A stretch of 37,084 nt of DNA, from contig JAPKBL010000047.1 of NCBI GenBank assembly GCA_028823415.1, positions 1 to 37,084 on the forward strand, in the 5' to 3' direction. Positions within the stretch are counted from its first letter, which is position 1. Each line of letters begins with the position of its first letter. This document shows positions 7,978 to 15,262 of the stretch, one piece after another. The stretch is from Mariniblastus sp. (GTDB taxonomy: Bacteria > Planctomycetota > Planctomycetia > Pirellulales > Pirellulaceae). Below the pieces are notes generated by a model, which saw only the letters and a program-made list of their open reading frames with translations, searched no databases and had not been told where the DNA came from. The position numbers and the translations under genes are program-made.

Positions 7978-8946
7978 ATGCGACTGATTATTGCAATTTT
8001 ATTCATTGGCTTGAACTTGCCGGTATCAGCAATCGGACAAACCGATATTGTCGTGACGCGCCGTCAGGATGGGGCGCCCATCGTCAATCGAAAAGGAACC
8101 ATTACCCAATGGACAGGCGACTCTTTGACCCTCCGTTCCAAAGGAGTTGAGCGGGAAATTGACAATGACACCATTATAAAAATCGAAACGGAGTGGGGCG
8201 ACAATTACAAACTGGGACTGCAGGAATTTAATTCGGGTAATCCCAGTTTCGCGATCGTCCAATTCGAGGAGGCGTTAAGCAGCGAATCGCGTCCTTGGGC
8301 GAAACTCATTATTCGCGCCAAACTTATCGAGGCCTATCAATCACTCGAAAAGTACCCCGATGCAATTCGACAGTTTCAAATTATCCTCCAAGAGGACCCG
8401 CAGACCCGCTTCCTTCCCTTGGCTCCAATTTGCTGGACTGGTTCTGGTACAGTCATGGCCGACACTGCGAGTCAACTAGGTAATTCTCGGAATTCATTCC
8501 TTCAGTTAATCGGCGCCAGTTGGATGCTTGGCAGTCCTCAAAGGAATACTGGCATTCAAATCCTGCAAACGCTCTCCGAAGATATCGACCCCCGATTAAA
8601 AAACATCGCTATCGCCCAACTCTGGCGAACGCGACTCAATGTGACCGATAAACAACTAAAACCATGGGAAAAGACTGTCGCCGGGTTGCCGCGCGATTTC
8701 CGGGCTGGGCCCTATCTTGTTTTGGCTGAAGCCCAATCGCGAGTCGGACAGACACAGCCTGCGATTGTCAATTTGATGAGAATCCCCATTTTGTTCCCCG
8801 AACAAAAATCGCTGGTCGCAGCGGCATTGTATCGGGCGGGTAATTTATTGGACAATCAAGGCGAGTCGGATCTCGCCCAGTCAATCTTGAACGAGCTGGT
8901 CACTCTTTATCCGCAAACCGTGTGGGCCAAACAAATAAGCCAGTAA
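7978..8946 (+). CDS. Exported TPR-like protein
   Basis: 322 residues. The N-terminal 20 residues form a signal peptide ending A-I-G-Q. A beta-rich segment follows (V-V-T-R-R-Q-D-G ... I-T-Q-W-T-G-D-S-L-T-L) that resembles the short domains planctomycetes place before repeats. From about residue 75, helical repeats have TPR spacing: F-N-S-G-N-P-S-F-A-I-V-Q-F-E-E-A-L, then K-Y-P-D-A-I-R-Q-F-Q-I-I-L-Q-E-D-P. The C-terminus contains A-A-A-L-Y-R-A-G-N-L-L-D. It is periplasmic by prediction. Gene order (after the vWA transducer, 80 bp before exbB) suggests a scaffold for the motor complex; this is inference. Confidence 0.8.
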   Translation: MRLIIAILFIGLNLPVSAIGQTDIVVTRRQDGAPIVNRKGTITQWTGDSLTLRSKGVEREIDNDTIIKIETEWGDNYKLGLQEFNSGNPSFAIVQFEEALSSESRPWAKLIIRAKLIEAYQSLEKYPDAIRQFQIILQEDPQTRFLPLAPICWTGSGTVMADTASQLGNSRNSFLQLIGASWMLGSPQRNTGIQILQTLSEDIDPRLKNIAIAQLWRTRLNVTDKQLKPWEKTVAGLPRDFRAGPYLVLAEAQSRVGQTQPAIVNLMRIPILFPEQKSLVAAALYRAGNLLDNQGESDLAQSILNELVTLYPQTVWAKQISQ

Positions 8947-9026
8947 TTGCATTGTGTCAGTTCAGTTTTTGAATTTATTTTAACGACAGCCGGAGTGAGT
9001 CACTCACCACAGAACAGGAACGAAGT

Positions 9027-9782
9027 ATGTCACTGAGACCGAGACAATGGTTTTCCGTTGGCCTGAGTCAATTATTGATTTTTATTCCAACCCAGGCACT
9101 TCTTGCGCAGAATGCCGGCGAGTCGAATGCCTCGGCAGAGGCACCCTCCGGTTTTCTCGCAATCCTTTTTTCTGGGGGAATTGTCGGGGCCATCATGATC
9201 CTGATTTTGCTCGCACTTTCTATGACGGCTGCCTATTTGATTTTTGATCAGCTGATGACGATCCGCCGGAAAGATCTCATTCCAGAAGGATTGAGTGAAC
9301 AGGTACGACAGTGTCTGCTCTCGGGGGATGTGTCCGGCGCACAGACTGCCTGCAATGAGCGACCTAGTTTCCTGTCATTTGTTTTGATGCACGGTATCTC
9401 AGAATTGGATTTCGGTTGGAACGCAGTCGAAAAATCAATTGAGGATGCACTTGCAGAACAATCGGCTCGACTCTTTCGGAAAATCGAATATCTCTCAGTG
9501 ATTGGAAACATTGCACCGATGGTGGGGCTTCTGGGAACCGTTATCGGAATGATCATTGCTTTTCAGAATGTTGCTACCACACAGGGGACTGCCAGCGCGC
9601 CGCAGTTAGCAGAAGGTATTTACCAAGCGTTGGTAACGACCGTTGGCGGATTAATCGTTGCCATTCCGTCGATTGGTGCGTTTGCAATTTTTCGAAACCG
9701 AATTGATCAATTTGTCGCCGAAGCAGCCTACATTGCTCAACATGTTTTCACCCCACTTCGAAGGCGAGCCAACAAAAAATAG
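9027..9782 (+). CDS. exbB: ExbB/TolQ/MotA-family proton channel protein
   Basis: 251 residues with a purine-rich Shine-Dalgarno (GGAACGAAG) before the ATG. An N-terminal signal-like helix (about 8-27) precedes the family core. TM1 is at about 46-76, then a cytoplasmic region, then the hallmark I-G-N-I-A-P-M-V-G-L-L-G-T-V-I-G-M helix (about 155-175) and Y-Q-A-L-V-T-T-V-G-G-L-I-V-A-I-P (about 195-210). ExbB forms the pentameric ring around an ExbD dimer and converts proton flow into force on a TonB-like partner. Here the partner is probably the vWA protein two genes upstream. The extra N-terminal segment is common in planctomycete and Bacteroidetes members. Confidence 0.92.
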   Translation: MSLRPRQWFSVGLSQLLIFIPTQALLAQNAGESNASAEAPSGFLAILFSGGIVGAIMILILLALSMTAAYLIFDQLMTIRRKDLIPEGLSEQVRQCLLSGDVSGAQTACNERPSFLSFVLMHGISELDFGWNAVEKSIEDALAEQSARLFRKIEYLSVIGNIAPMVGLLGTVIGMIIAFQNVATTQGTASAPQLAEGIYQALVTTVGGLIVAIPSIGAFAIFRNRIDQFVAEAAYIAQHVFTPLRRRANKK

Positions 9783-9834
9783 CCTCACACATCAGCCGGT
9801 TTGAATCCGCTCGCAATCACCATTTCGCTCATTT

Positions 9835-10260
9835 ATGCAAATCCCACAACACAAGTCGAATCGCAATTATGGCTTCAACATCACACCGATGATTGATGTT
9901 GTCTTTCTACTGATTATTTTCTTTCTCGTCAGTAGCCACCTTGCGAGACAGGAGTCGCAAATGGAACTCACGCTGCCTCAAGCAAGCTCAGGCCAGGACG
10001 ACATTGACCTGGAAACACCACGGCTCACCGTCAACGTAAAATCTGATGGCTCGCTTTGGTTAGCTGGACGGCCCATTTCACAGCACCAACTCAAGGCGCG
10101 ATTCACCGAAGCCCGGGACAAAGAAGGTGAGAACATCGAAGTTCGGATTCGCGGGAGCCGAAAAGCCCCCTACTCCACGGTCGAGCCTATCATGCTGGCT
10201 TGCACCGCTGCGAAAATCTGGAAAGTCACCTACGCTGTCTATCGGGAGGAGAGCCAATGA
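9835..10260 (+). CDS. exbD: ExbD/TolR biopolymer transport protein, copy 1
   Basis: 141 residues. A short cytoplasmic N-terminus leads to the signature I-T-P-M-I-D-V-V-F-L-L-I-I-F-F, with the proton-accepting Asp21 at the start of the TM helix. The periplasmic domain follows, with L-T-V-N-V-K-S-D-G-S-L and V-R-I-R-G-S-R-K-A-P-Y, as in ExbD/TolR. The gene overlaps the second exbD by 4 bp (ATGA), so equal translation of both is likely. The periplasmic part is close to the usual length. Confidence 0.92.
   Translation: MQIPQHKSNRNYGFNITPMIDVVFLLIIFFLVSSHLARQESQMELTLPQASSGQDDIDLETPRLTVNVKSDGSLWLAGRPISQHQLKARFTEARDKEGENIEVRIRGSRKAPYSTVEPIMLACTAAKIWKVTYAVYREESQ
10244..10250 (+). promoter_or_regulatory. 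Strong Shine-Dalgarno fixing the start of the second exbD
   Basis: GGGAGGA lies 6 bases before the ATG at 10257 inside the end of the first exbD. It favours 10257 over the in-frame ATG at 10200, which would add 19 residues matching no ExbD N-terminus. Confidence 0.7.
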
Positions 10261-10721
10261 AACGCGCCAGCCCGTTCATTCGCCAAGGAGGCGACATCGA
10301 TATTGATGAGGCCATGACTCCCATGATCGACGTGGTTTTTTTGCTGCTGGTATTTTTTGTTTGGACCGCAAGCTTTCAGTTGATCGAACAAATTCTTCCC
10401 AGTAACATGACAGAACTCTCCGGCTCAGATCCAGTGAATCAATTGGAACCGCCGGAACCGAAAGATTTCGACGATGTCATCGTGCGCATCGCTTGGGACG
10501 GCGCAGCCCCAGTCTGGAAAATAAATGACCAATTATTCGGCTCCGTCGAAGAAGTAAAAACACAGTTGGTCACGATCGCTGACATCCAAACGGATGCGGT
10601 GGTTGTCCTCCACCCCGATCCGATCGTGCCTCTGGGAATTGTCATTGGCGCCTACGATACTGCCAAACTGTCTGGGTTTTCAAAAGTTTCGTTCGCGGTT
10701 AACCCTCAGGGGAATCGATGA
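10257..10721 (+). CDS. exbD: ExbD/TolR biopolymer transport protein, copy 2
   Basis: 154 residues from the ATG at 10257, which overlaps the previous stop (ATGA). The signature M-T-P-M-I-D-V-V-F-L-L-L-V-F-F holds the channel Asp25. The N-terminus is unusually acidic (G-D-I-D-I-D-E-A). The periplasmic part differs strongly from copy 1, although V-V-V-L-H-P-D-P near the end resembles the ExbD V-x-I-x-x-D strand region. Two unlike ExbD proteins next to one ExbB suggest a heterodimer in the pore. The next gene again overlaps by 4 bp. Confidence 0.9.
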   Translation: MKRASPFIRQGGDIDIDEAMTPMIDVVFLLLVFFVWTASFQLIEQILPSNMTELSGSDPVNQLEPPEPKDFDDVIVRIAWDGAAPVWKINDQLFGSVEEVKTQLVTIADIQTDAVVVLHPDPIVPLGIVIGAYDTAKLSGFSKVSFAVNPQGNR

Positions 10722-13291
10722 ATTTTGTGATCGATAAAGTGCGAATCGAGCGATGGGCGCTCGGTTTGCTACTGATGCTGCTCAACCCCACCCTTAGTTT
10801 TAGCCAAAATGACGACGTGGTCGTTGAACGCCAGGATAATTCAACGCTTATTGAAGGTCTTCGACAACGGCGGTTATTTGCGACTGCCGAGTTCTACTGC
10901 CGTGAACAATTGAAAAGGCCAGAACTTGATCCGACGAGCCAAGTTGGATTAATTATTGAATTAATGAAAACCCAAACGATGCGGGCGCTCCTTTCACCTC
11001 AGGCAGAACGAGCACAAGCATGGAGCGAGGTTCAATCGACATCGACAGATTTTTTAACCAAAGAAATTGACCATCCAAGAAATATCTTGGTTCAGGTTCA
11101 GCAAGCGTTAAGTCATATTGCGCGCGGTCAAATGTTGAGCCGAGAAATCGAATCGCAAATGGCCGACGAGTCCGCACGAACCAAGGCGCTAATGGAAATT
11201 AAAATAGCCAGAACAAATCTAAATGATTTACAGCGCGAGATTTCCAACAAAATACCCGAGCAGCAAGGTCGCACTCTCGGCTCAAATGAATTAGCGGTAG
11301 ACCAGTTGCTAAACCTAAAAAACAATATTCAGTATCAATTGGCGCAGTGCAATTTAATTCGGGCACAGCTTTATCTTCCCAATGATCGCCTGAATCGAAT
11401 CGACGCCCTCAATGGAGTGAGTGAGAAATTAATAGAGGTTCAACGTTTGACCTCCGAAGGTCAGACGCTTTGGTGGAATACAAAACTAGGTCAAATTGAG
11501 TGCTACCGTCTTCTCAATACGCCAGATCGTGCTCGCACACTTGCCCAGTCGCTTGAAAAATTTAAAGCTCCGTTGTTGATCAAACAAAGACTGGCCGAAC
11601 AAACGATTCGTAACGCCATCGCAATCGGAGACACGACTTATGCTCAATCGACCTTCGAGAATCTTGAACAATTTCGTCCGCCAACTCCAGATTTAGAACT
11701 CGCCTTGCTCGAACTCGCAATCGCCCTCTCCGCCAGCACGACCGATAAACAAAAAAAACAGAATTGGATCTCTCGCGCTTTCAAACGATCTCAAGCGATC
11801 AAGCGCGAATATGGCCCTTACTGGGGGCGACGCGCAGAACTGATACTCATTAATACGGTGGGAGTTCCCGTAGTAGCGACGGGAAACGACTCAACCGGAA
11901 CCTCTCATGCTCCCTCCAATGTAGCGAATCAACCGAAAAGCATTGAACTCGAATTATTGATACGATTGGCCACAGAAGCAGAACGTAAAAAAGAGTGGAA
12001 TGACGCATTAAACGCACTCCAACGCGCTGCGGATTTGGCGAAATCGCAAACCGACTTCAAAACAGTTTTGAACCTTGAAATTCGCCTGGCCAAAATTCTG
12101 GAAGGTCAGGGTAAGCATAGACTGGCAGCGGACCGCCTGACGACTAATGCAAGCGAATATGCCACTCAGCCAATCGCCTCTGCTGCTCATTTAATCGGTT
12201 GCTGGAATTATGCCAAATCCATCTCAGGGGAGGATCCGGATTCGCGTCCGGCATTCCAGACGCTGCTCATTCAACACCTCGCTCAATGGCCCACGGCAGC
12301 CAGTTCAAACCAAGCTAGAATCTGGTTAGCAAAAGAACGAATCAATCTCGGCGATTGGGAACGAGGACTCGAACTTTACCTGGCAGTTACCAACTCATAC
12401 CCTCAGTTAAACTCGGCCATTGAGCAGGCCATTGCCTGTGCCCGCCAGACTTTACAACGGTCTGGCAATGCAACACAGCTGAAATGCAAAGAGGTAATAG
12501 CCCAGCTTTCGTTACGGGCGGGGAGGCTACCTGCCAATACGACCCTGCGAAGCGAGCTTGAGCTCGCCCAGTTCGAACTTGATTGGCAGTTTGGCACCCG
12601 GCTAATTCTGAAGAATAACCAGGATCAAGTAAAGCAAATTGCGAACGGAACCAGCTCTGATAATGTCAACTGGGCCAATGCCTTGCTGGTTGCCCTCAAT
12701 GCAGAATCCGATCCAAAAACGGCAACCCAATATGTGGCAGCAATCGCGGACAATCAGCGGATGCTACAACGGTGTGAACCGCTCTTAAATTATTCTCCGG
12801 CAGACGAAACTGCGAATCAGAATCTTCAAACAGTTAAGCTCGATCTCACCCGCGCGGTATTGGCCTTGCCGGAAATACACCAACCTGACAACGCCAAACT
12901 AAAAGATCATTGGAGACTAAAACAGGCCGCCGTGTTAATTGCGCTGAAACAAAATCAGGAAGCGTCGCAAACGCTGACAGCACTGGAAAAAAAATACCCT
13001 CGGAATGCAGAAATCCAAATGCAATTGGCGCGTTCGCTAACGGGAGAATTGGGAACATCCCAACCTGAGATCCCCCTGAAAAAATGGCGACGCATCGCCA
13101 CCCGACTGAAAAAAAACACACCCAATTGGTATGAAGCCAAATACCAAGTCGCCCAGCTATTGTTCAATTCAGGCGATCGTGAAAGCGCAGCAAAATTATT
13201 GAAATACATAAAAGCCATTCCCCCAGGCTGGAATCAATCAGAACTGAAATCGCAATTTGAGTCGCTGTTGCGAAAAAGCACGCAGCAATAA
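10718..13291 (+). CDS. Large exported TPR-repeat protein
   Basis: 857 residues. The hydrophobic segment at about 13-29 ends in L-S-F-S-Q and is probably a cleaved signal peptide. Almost the entire mature chain is predicted helical, with TPR-like repeats throughout. Examples are W-N-D-A-L-N-A-L-Q-R-A-A-D-L-A (about 425-440) and the C-terminal A-K-L-L-K-Y-I-K-A-I-P-P-G-W, a phrase common at the end of planctomycete TPR proteins. It overlaps the second exbD by 4 bp and so belongs to the operon. Probable role: periplasmic scaffold bound to the Exb motor or to the vWA protein (inference). No enzymatic motif seen. Confidence 0.83.
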   Translation: MNFVIDKVRIERWALGLLLMLLNPTLSFSQNDDVVVERQDNSTLIEGLRQRRLFATAEFYCREQLKRPELDPTSQVGLIIELMKTQTMRALLSPQAERAQAWSEVQSTSTDFLTKEIDHPRNILVQVQQALSHIARGQMLSREIESQMADESARTKALMEIKIARTNLNDLQREISNKIPEQQGRTLGSNELAVDQLLNLKNNIQYQLAQCNLIRAQLYLPNDRLNRIDALNGVSEKLIEVQRLTSEGQTLWWNTKLGQIECYRLLNTPDRARTLAQSLEKFKAPLLIKQRLAEQTIRNAIAIGDTTYAQSTFENLEQFRPPTPDLELALLELAIALSASTTDKQKKQNWISRAFKRSQAIKREYGPYWGRRAELILINTVGVPVVATGNDSTGTSHAPSNVANQPKSIELELLIRLATEAERKKEWNDALNALQRAADLAKSQTDFKTVLNLEIRLAKILEGQGKHRLAADRLTTNASEYATQPIASAAHLIGCWNYAKSISGEDPDSRPAFQTLLIQHLAQWPTAASSNQARIWLAKERINLGDWERGLELYLAVTNSYPQLNSAIEQAIACARQTLQRSGNATQLKCKEVIAQLSLRAGRLPANTTLRSELELAQFELDWQFGTRLILKNNQDQVKQIANGTSSDNVNWANALLVALNAESDPKTATQYVAAIADNQRMLQRCEPLLNYSPADETANQNLQTVKLDLTRAVLALPEIHQPDNAKLKDHWRLKQAAVLIALKQNQEASQTLTALEKKYPRNAEIQMQLARSLTGELGTSQPEIPLKKWRRIATRLKKNTPNWYEAKYQVAQLLFNSGDRESAAKLLKYIKAIPPGWNQSELKSQFESLLRKSTQQ

Positions 13292-13397
13292 AACCAATCG
13301 CATAAGTTCAATCTGCCGCACGAATGACTTGATTGAGTTTTCAACCGAATGCATTTCAACAGCGCCCATGAATTCCGTAATCAATGGACCGCTCGCC

Positions 13398-13496
13398 TTA
13401 AAAGCCGCGGCTTTCCTTCACTGGACAACAAACAGTAATGGCAAACGGGATCGTGATGAAACCACCTACGGCTAACAAGATTGGAAAGAGGAACAT
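13398..13496 (-). CDS. Candidate 32-aa membrane micro-protein
   Basis: Minus-strand ATG at 13496, 32 codons to a TAA at 13398. The product is one hydrophobic helix (M-F-L-F-P-I-L-L-A-V-G-G-F-I-T-I-P-F-A-I) followed by C-C-P-V-K-E-S-R-G-F, a typical small single-span membrane protein with a charged tail. A strong Shine-Dalgarno (AGGGAG) lies 8-10 bases before the start. The same bases can pair with CTCCCT about 16 nt further upstream. No homolog known to me. A longer overlapping minus-strand frame ending at 13381 has no such logic. Confidence 0.4.
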   Translation of the reverse strand: MFLFPILLAVGGFITIPFAITVCCPVKESRGF

Positions 13497-13577
13497 AGCG
13501 TGGACTCCCTGCGAAAAATTCTAACAAGGGAGCCTTCTTGCAGATCTGAGGCCATTCGCAATTATCTGTCATAACAT

Positions 13578-13618
13578 TAAAAAAGCCCGAGGAAACGCGG
13601 TTAAACGTCTCTTCGGGC
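13578..13618 (-). terminator. Intrinsic terminator of the minus-strand secreted-protein genes
   Basis: On the minus strand, a GCCCGAAGA arm pairs with a TCCTCGGGC arm (nine pairs including one G-U) around a 16-nt loop, followed directly by six T. It lies about 45 bp after the stop at 13664. Confidence 0.8.
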
Positions 13619-13663
13619 ATTGCAACTATCGTCATCAAAACGATGTCATTCGTCTCGTTTCGA

Positions 13664-14224
13664 CTACCACGGCGCACGTACCGGGTAGATCCCAAATTGC
13701 TCTGTGCTATTTGGCCAGTAAGGCGTCTTTTTGTAAGACGCAGGTGCACCGCTGGTTGGCTCGCTTTGACGGCCGAACTGATGAACAATCGGAGTGCTCT
13801 TCACCTGACCAACTCCCCAGCCGTAACTGGTCTGGAAGCTTGCCGTCGGTGGCACGATCAATGCCGTTGGCTGACGCCATTGCCATCCCATGTAGTCGCC
13901 GTGCCAAGGAGACTGAGCAGCTTCCGCCTGGTTCTGATAATGCAGTCGTCCAGCATCGAGCCCGCGATTACTGTAAGTATAAAAAGGAGCAGGTGAATAA
14001 GAATTATGGGACGCCATTTTGAGTGAACGCGCCATATTAATCCGGCCTTGGTAGCCGTTCATCGTCATTCCATCGGCATCTGGAGTGGTATAAACAGCCA
14101 CTCGATTCCCCAACGCACCTTTTGATATGCGCGAGTGAAAACGCGATTGAGCATTCGCATCTGCCGTCATCGAGACGAGCATCGCAATCATAACGACGCC
14201 GATAATAAAACCTATTTTCTTCAT
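13664..14224 (-). CDS. Secreted protein of unknown function, aromatic-rich
   Basis: 186 residues from the ATG at 14224, chosen over an in-frame ATG at 14272 because it opens a textbook signal peptide (M-K-K-I-G-F, hydrophobic core, A-N-A-Q). The mature chain is rich in Tyr, Trp, Ser, Gln and Pro. Examples are Y-S-P-A-P-F-Y-T-Y-S-N-R-G, P-W-H-G-D-Y-M-G-W-Q-W-R and T-P-Y-W-P-N-S. No cysteine in the mature part. A terminator follows. Upstream on the same strand lies another exported protein with a similar Y-S-P...Y-Y-T-Y stretch, so the two may be distant relatives. Function not recognised. Confidence 0.7.
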   Translation of the reverse strand: MKKIGFIIGVVMIAMLVSMTADANAQSRFHSRISKGALGNRVAVYTTPDADGMTMNGYQGRINMARSLKMASHNSYSPAPFYTYSNRGLDAGRLHYQNQAEAAQSPWHGDYMGWQWRQPTALIVPPTASFQTSYGWGVGQVKSTPIVHQFGRQSEPTSGAPASYKKTPYWPNSTEQFGIYPVRAPW

Positions 14225-14299
14225 TTCTATGACCCCGAATGTCCGTATTGATTGAGGATAACCGTCTATCAAACGGTTTTGCGTAAACTGAAACCCGTC

Positions 14300-14872
14300 C
14301 TATCGATTAAGTGTTCCGTCGCTCAGATTTGCTGAACAACCACTTTCGCAAGAACTCTGACCACACTCACCACCACGGCATCCAATTTTGCCGTGGTTGA
14401 AAAACTTCTTAGATCGACCGCCTTGGCCGCCGCAATCGTTGGCACCACAGTTGCCGTCGCTGAGTCCGTACTTGTGAGCCTGCAAACGATAAGTCAGATT
14501 TGACAAGCAATGACTTTGCCGGATTGGAGCGATATGATTTGTACCACTAATCCAGCGAACCGAAGTTTTGTTCACTGAGTCCGGAAGACCGCATTGATTG
14601 GTGTTGTAATAGTTGAAGTAGTTCCGAGAGTGGGCATACATCATTTCGTGGGGCATCAACGGTTGATAGGTGTAGTAGCTCTGTGCGCCGAGCGAAGGTG
14701 AGTAATGGGGCGCCGGATAAATACCTGCGGTGGTTGTGCTAGGACCATTCGCCGTCGAATACTGCGAGAACATGTCATTTGGCAAATGGGTTTCTGTATT
14801 TTGAGCCGAAACGGTTGCTGCGGCGAGACACATAACCGCTGCAATGGCGGTTGAGATCAAATTACGAATCAT
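14300..14872 (-). CDS. Secreted protein with Tyr-rich body and Cys/Gly-rich tail
   Basis: 190 residues from the ATG at 14872, with AGGAG (14881-14886) eight bases upstream. The signal peptide ends A-T-V-S-A-Q. The middle is rich in Tyr, His and Asn (Y-Y-T-Y-Q-P-L-M-P-H-E-M-M-Y, N-Y-F-N-Y-Y-N-T-N). The last 60 residues carry eight cysteines in a Gly/Ser-rich context (D-G-N-C-G-A-N-D-C-G-G, R-G-G-E-C-G-Q-S-S-C-E-S-G-C). Such composition suggests a cross-linked cell-surface or stalk-like structural protein, but that is inference. The following gene on the same strand starts 76 bp later. Confidence 0.7.
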   Translation of the reverse strand: MIRNLISTAIAAVMCLAAATVSAQNTETHLPNDMFSQYSTANGPSTTTAGIYPAPHYSPSLGAQSYYTYQPLMPHEMMYAHSRNYFNYYNTNQCGLPDSVNKTSVRWISGTNHIAPIRQSHCLSNLTYRLQAHKYGLSDGNCGANDCGGQGGRSKKFFNHGKIGCRGGECGQSSCESGCSANLSDGTLNR

Positions 14873-15262
14873 CGGGTCGGCTCCTGAGTTGGCCCAGCAA
14901 ACGCAGATCGTGGGCAAATTAGCTGTCAAAAATGTGGCGAAACCACTTCACTTTGCTCTTCGACTTGCCAGCTCCACTAGTGATAGCAAAAATGGGCCCG
15001 TGTTCGCGCATTCCTCAATCGCCCATAATACAACCCTAAAAACCGTCTGTAACCGATTTGACCTGATTGGTATACTCTTCCCAAACCGCCCCTTTTTTCA
15101 ATAAGCCTCATTGTTGGTTTAGCATGAAAAAATGATACAAACCATAGAAAATCCGACTCAAAACTCGCACCCAGCGGGACTGAAGAGGGTTTTCAATTTC
15201 TACTCGCTGCCCATCAAGCCGCGCGTGGATCGAATTAGTAAGTCAACAAAGGATGGACTGAC
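14873..15262. other. Divergent intergenic region, no gene seen
   Basis: Holds the control regions of the minus-strand secreted-protein genes and the plus-strand topoisomerase genes. A TATACT at about 15069-15074 could be a plus-strand -10 element, but no good -35 sits at the right distance. Frames here (for example from 15132) end inside the topoisomerase gene in another phase and show no motif. Confidence 0.5.
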
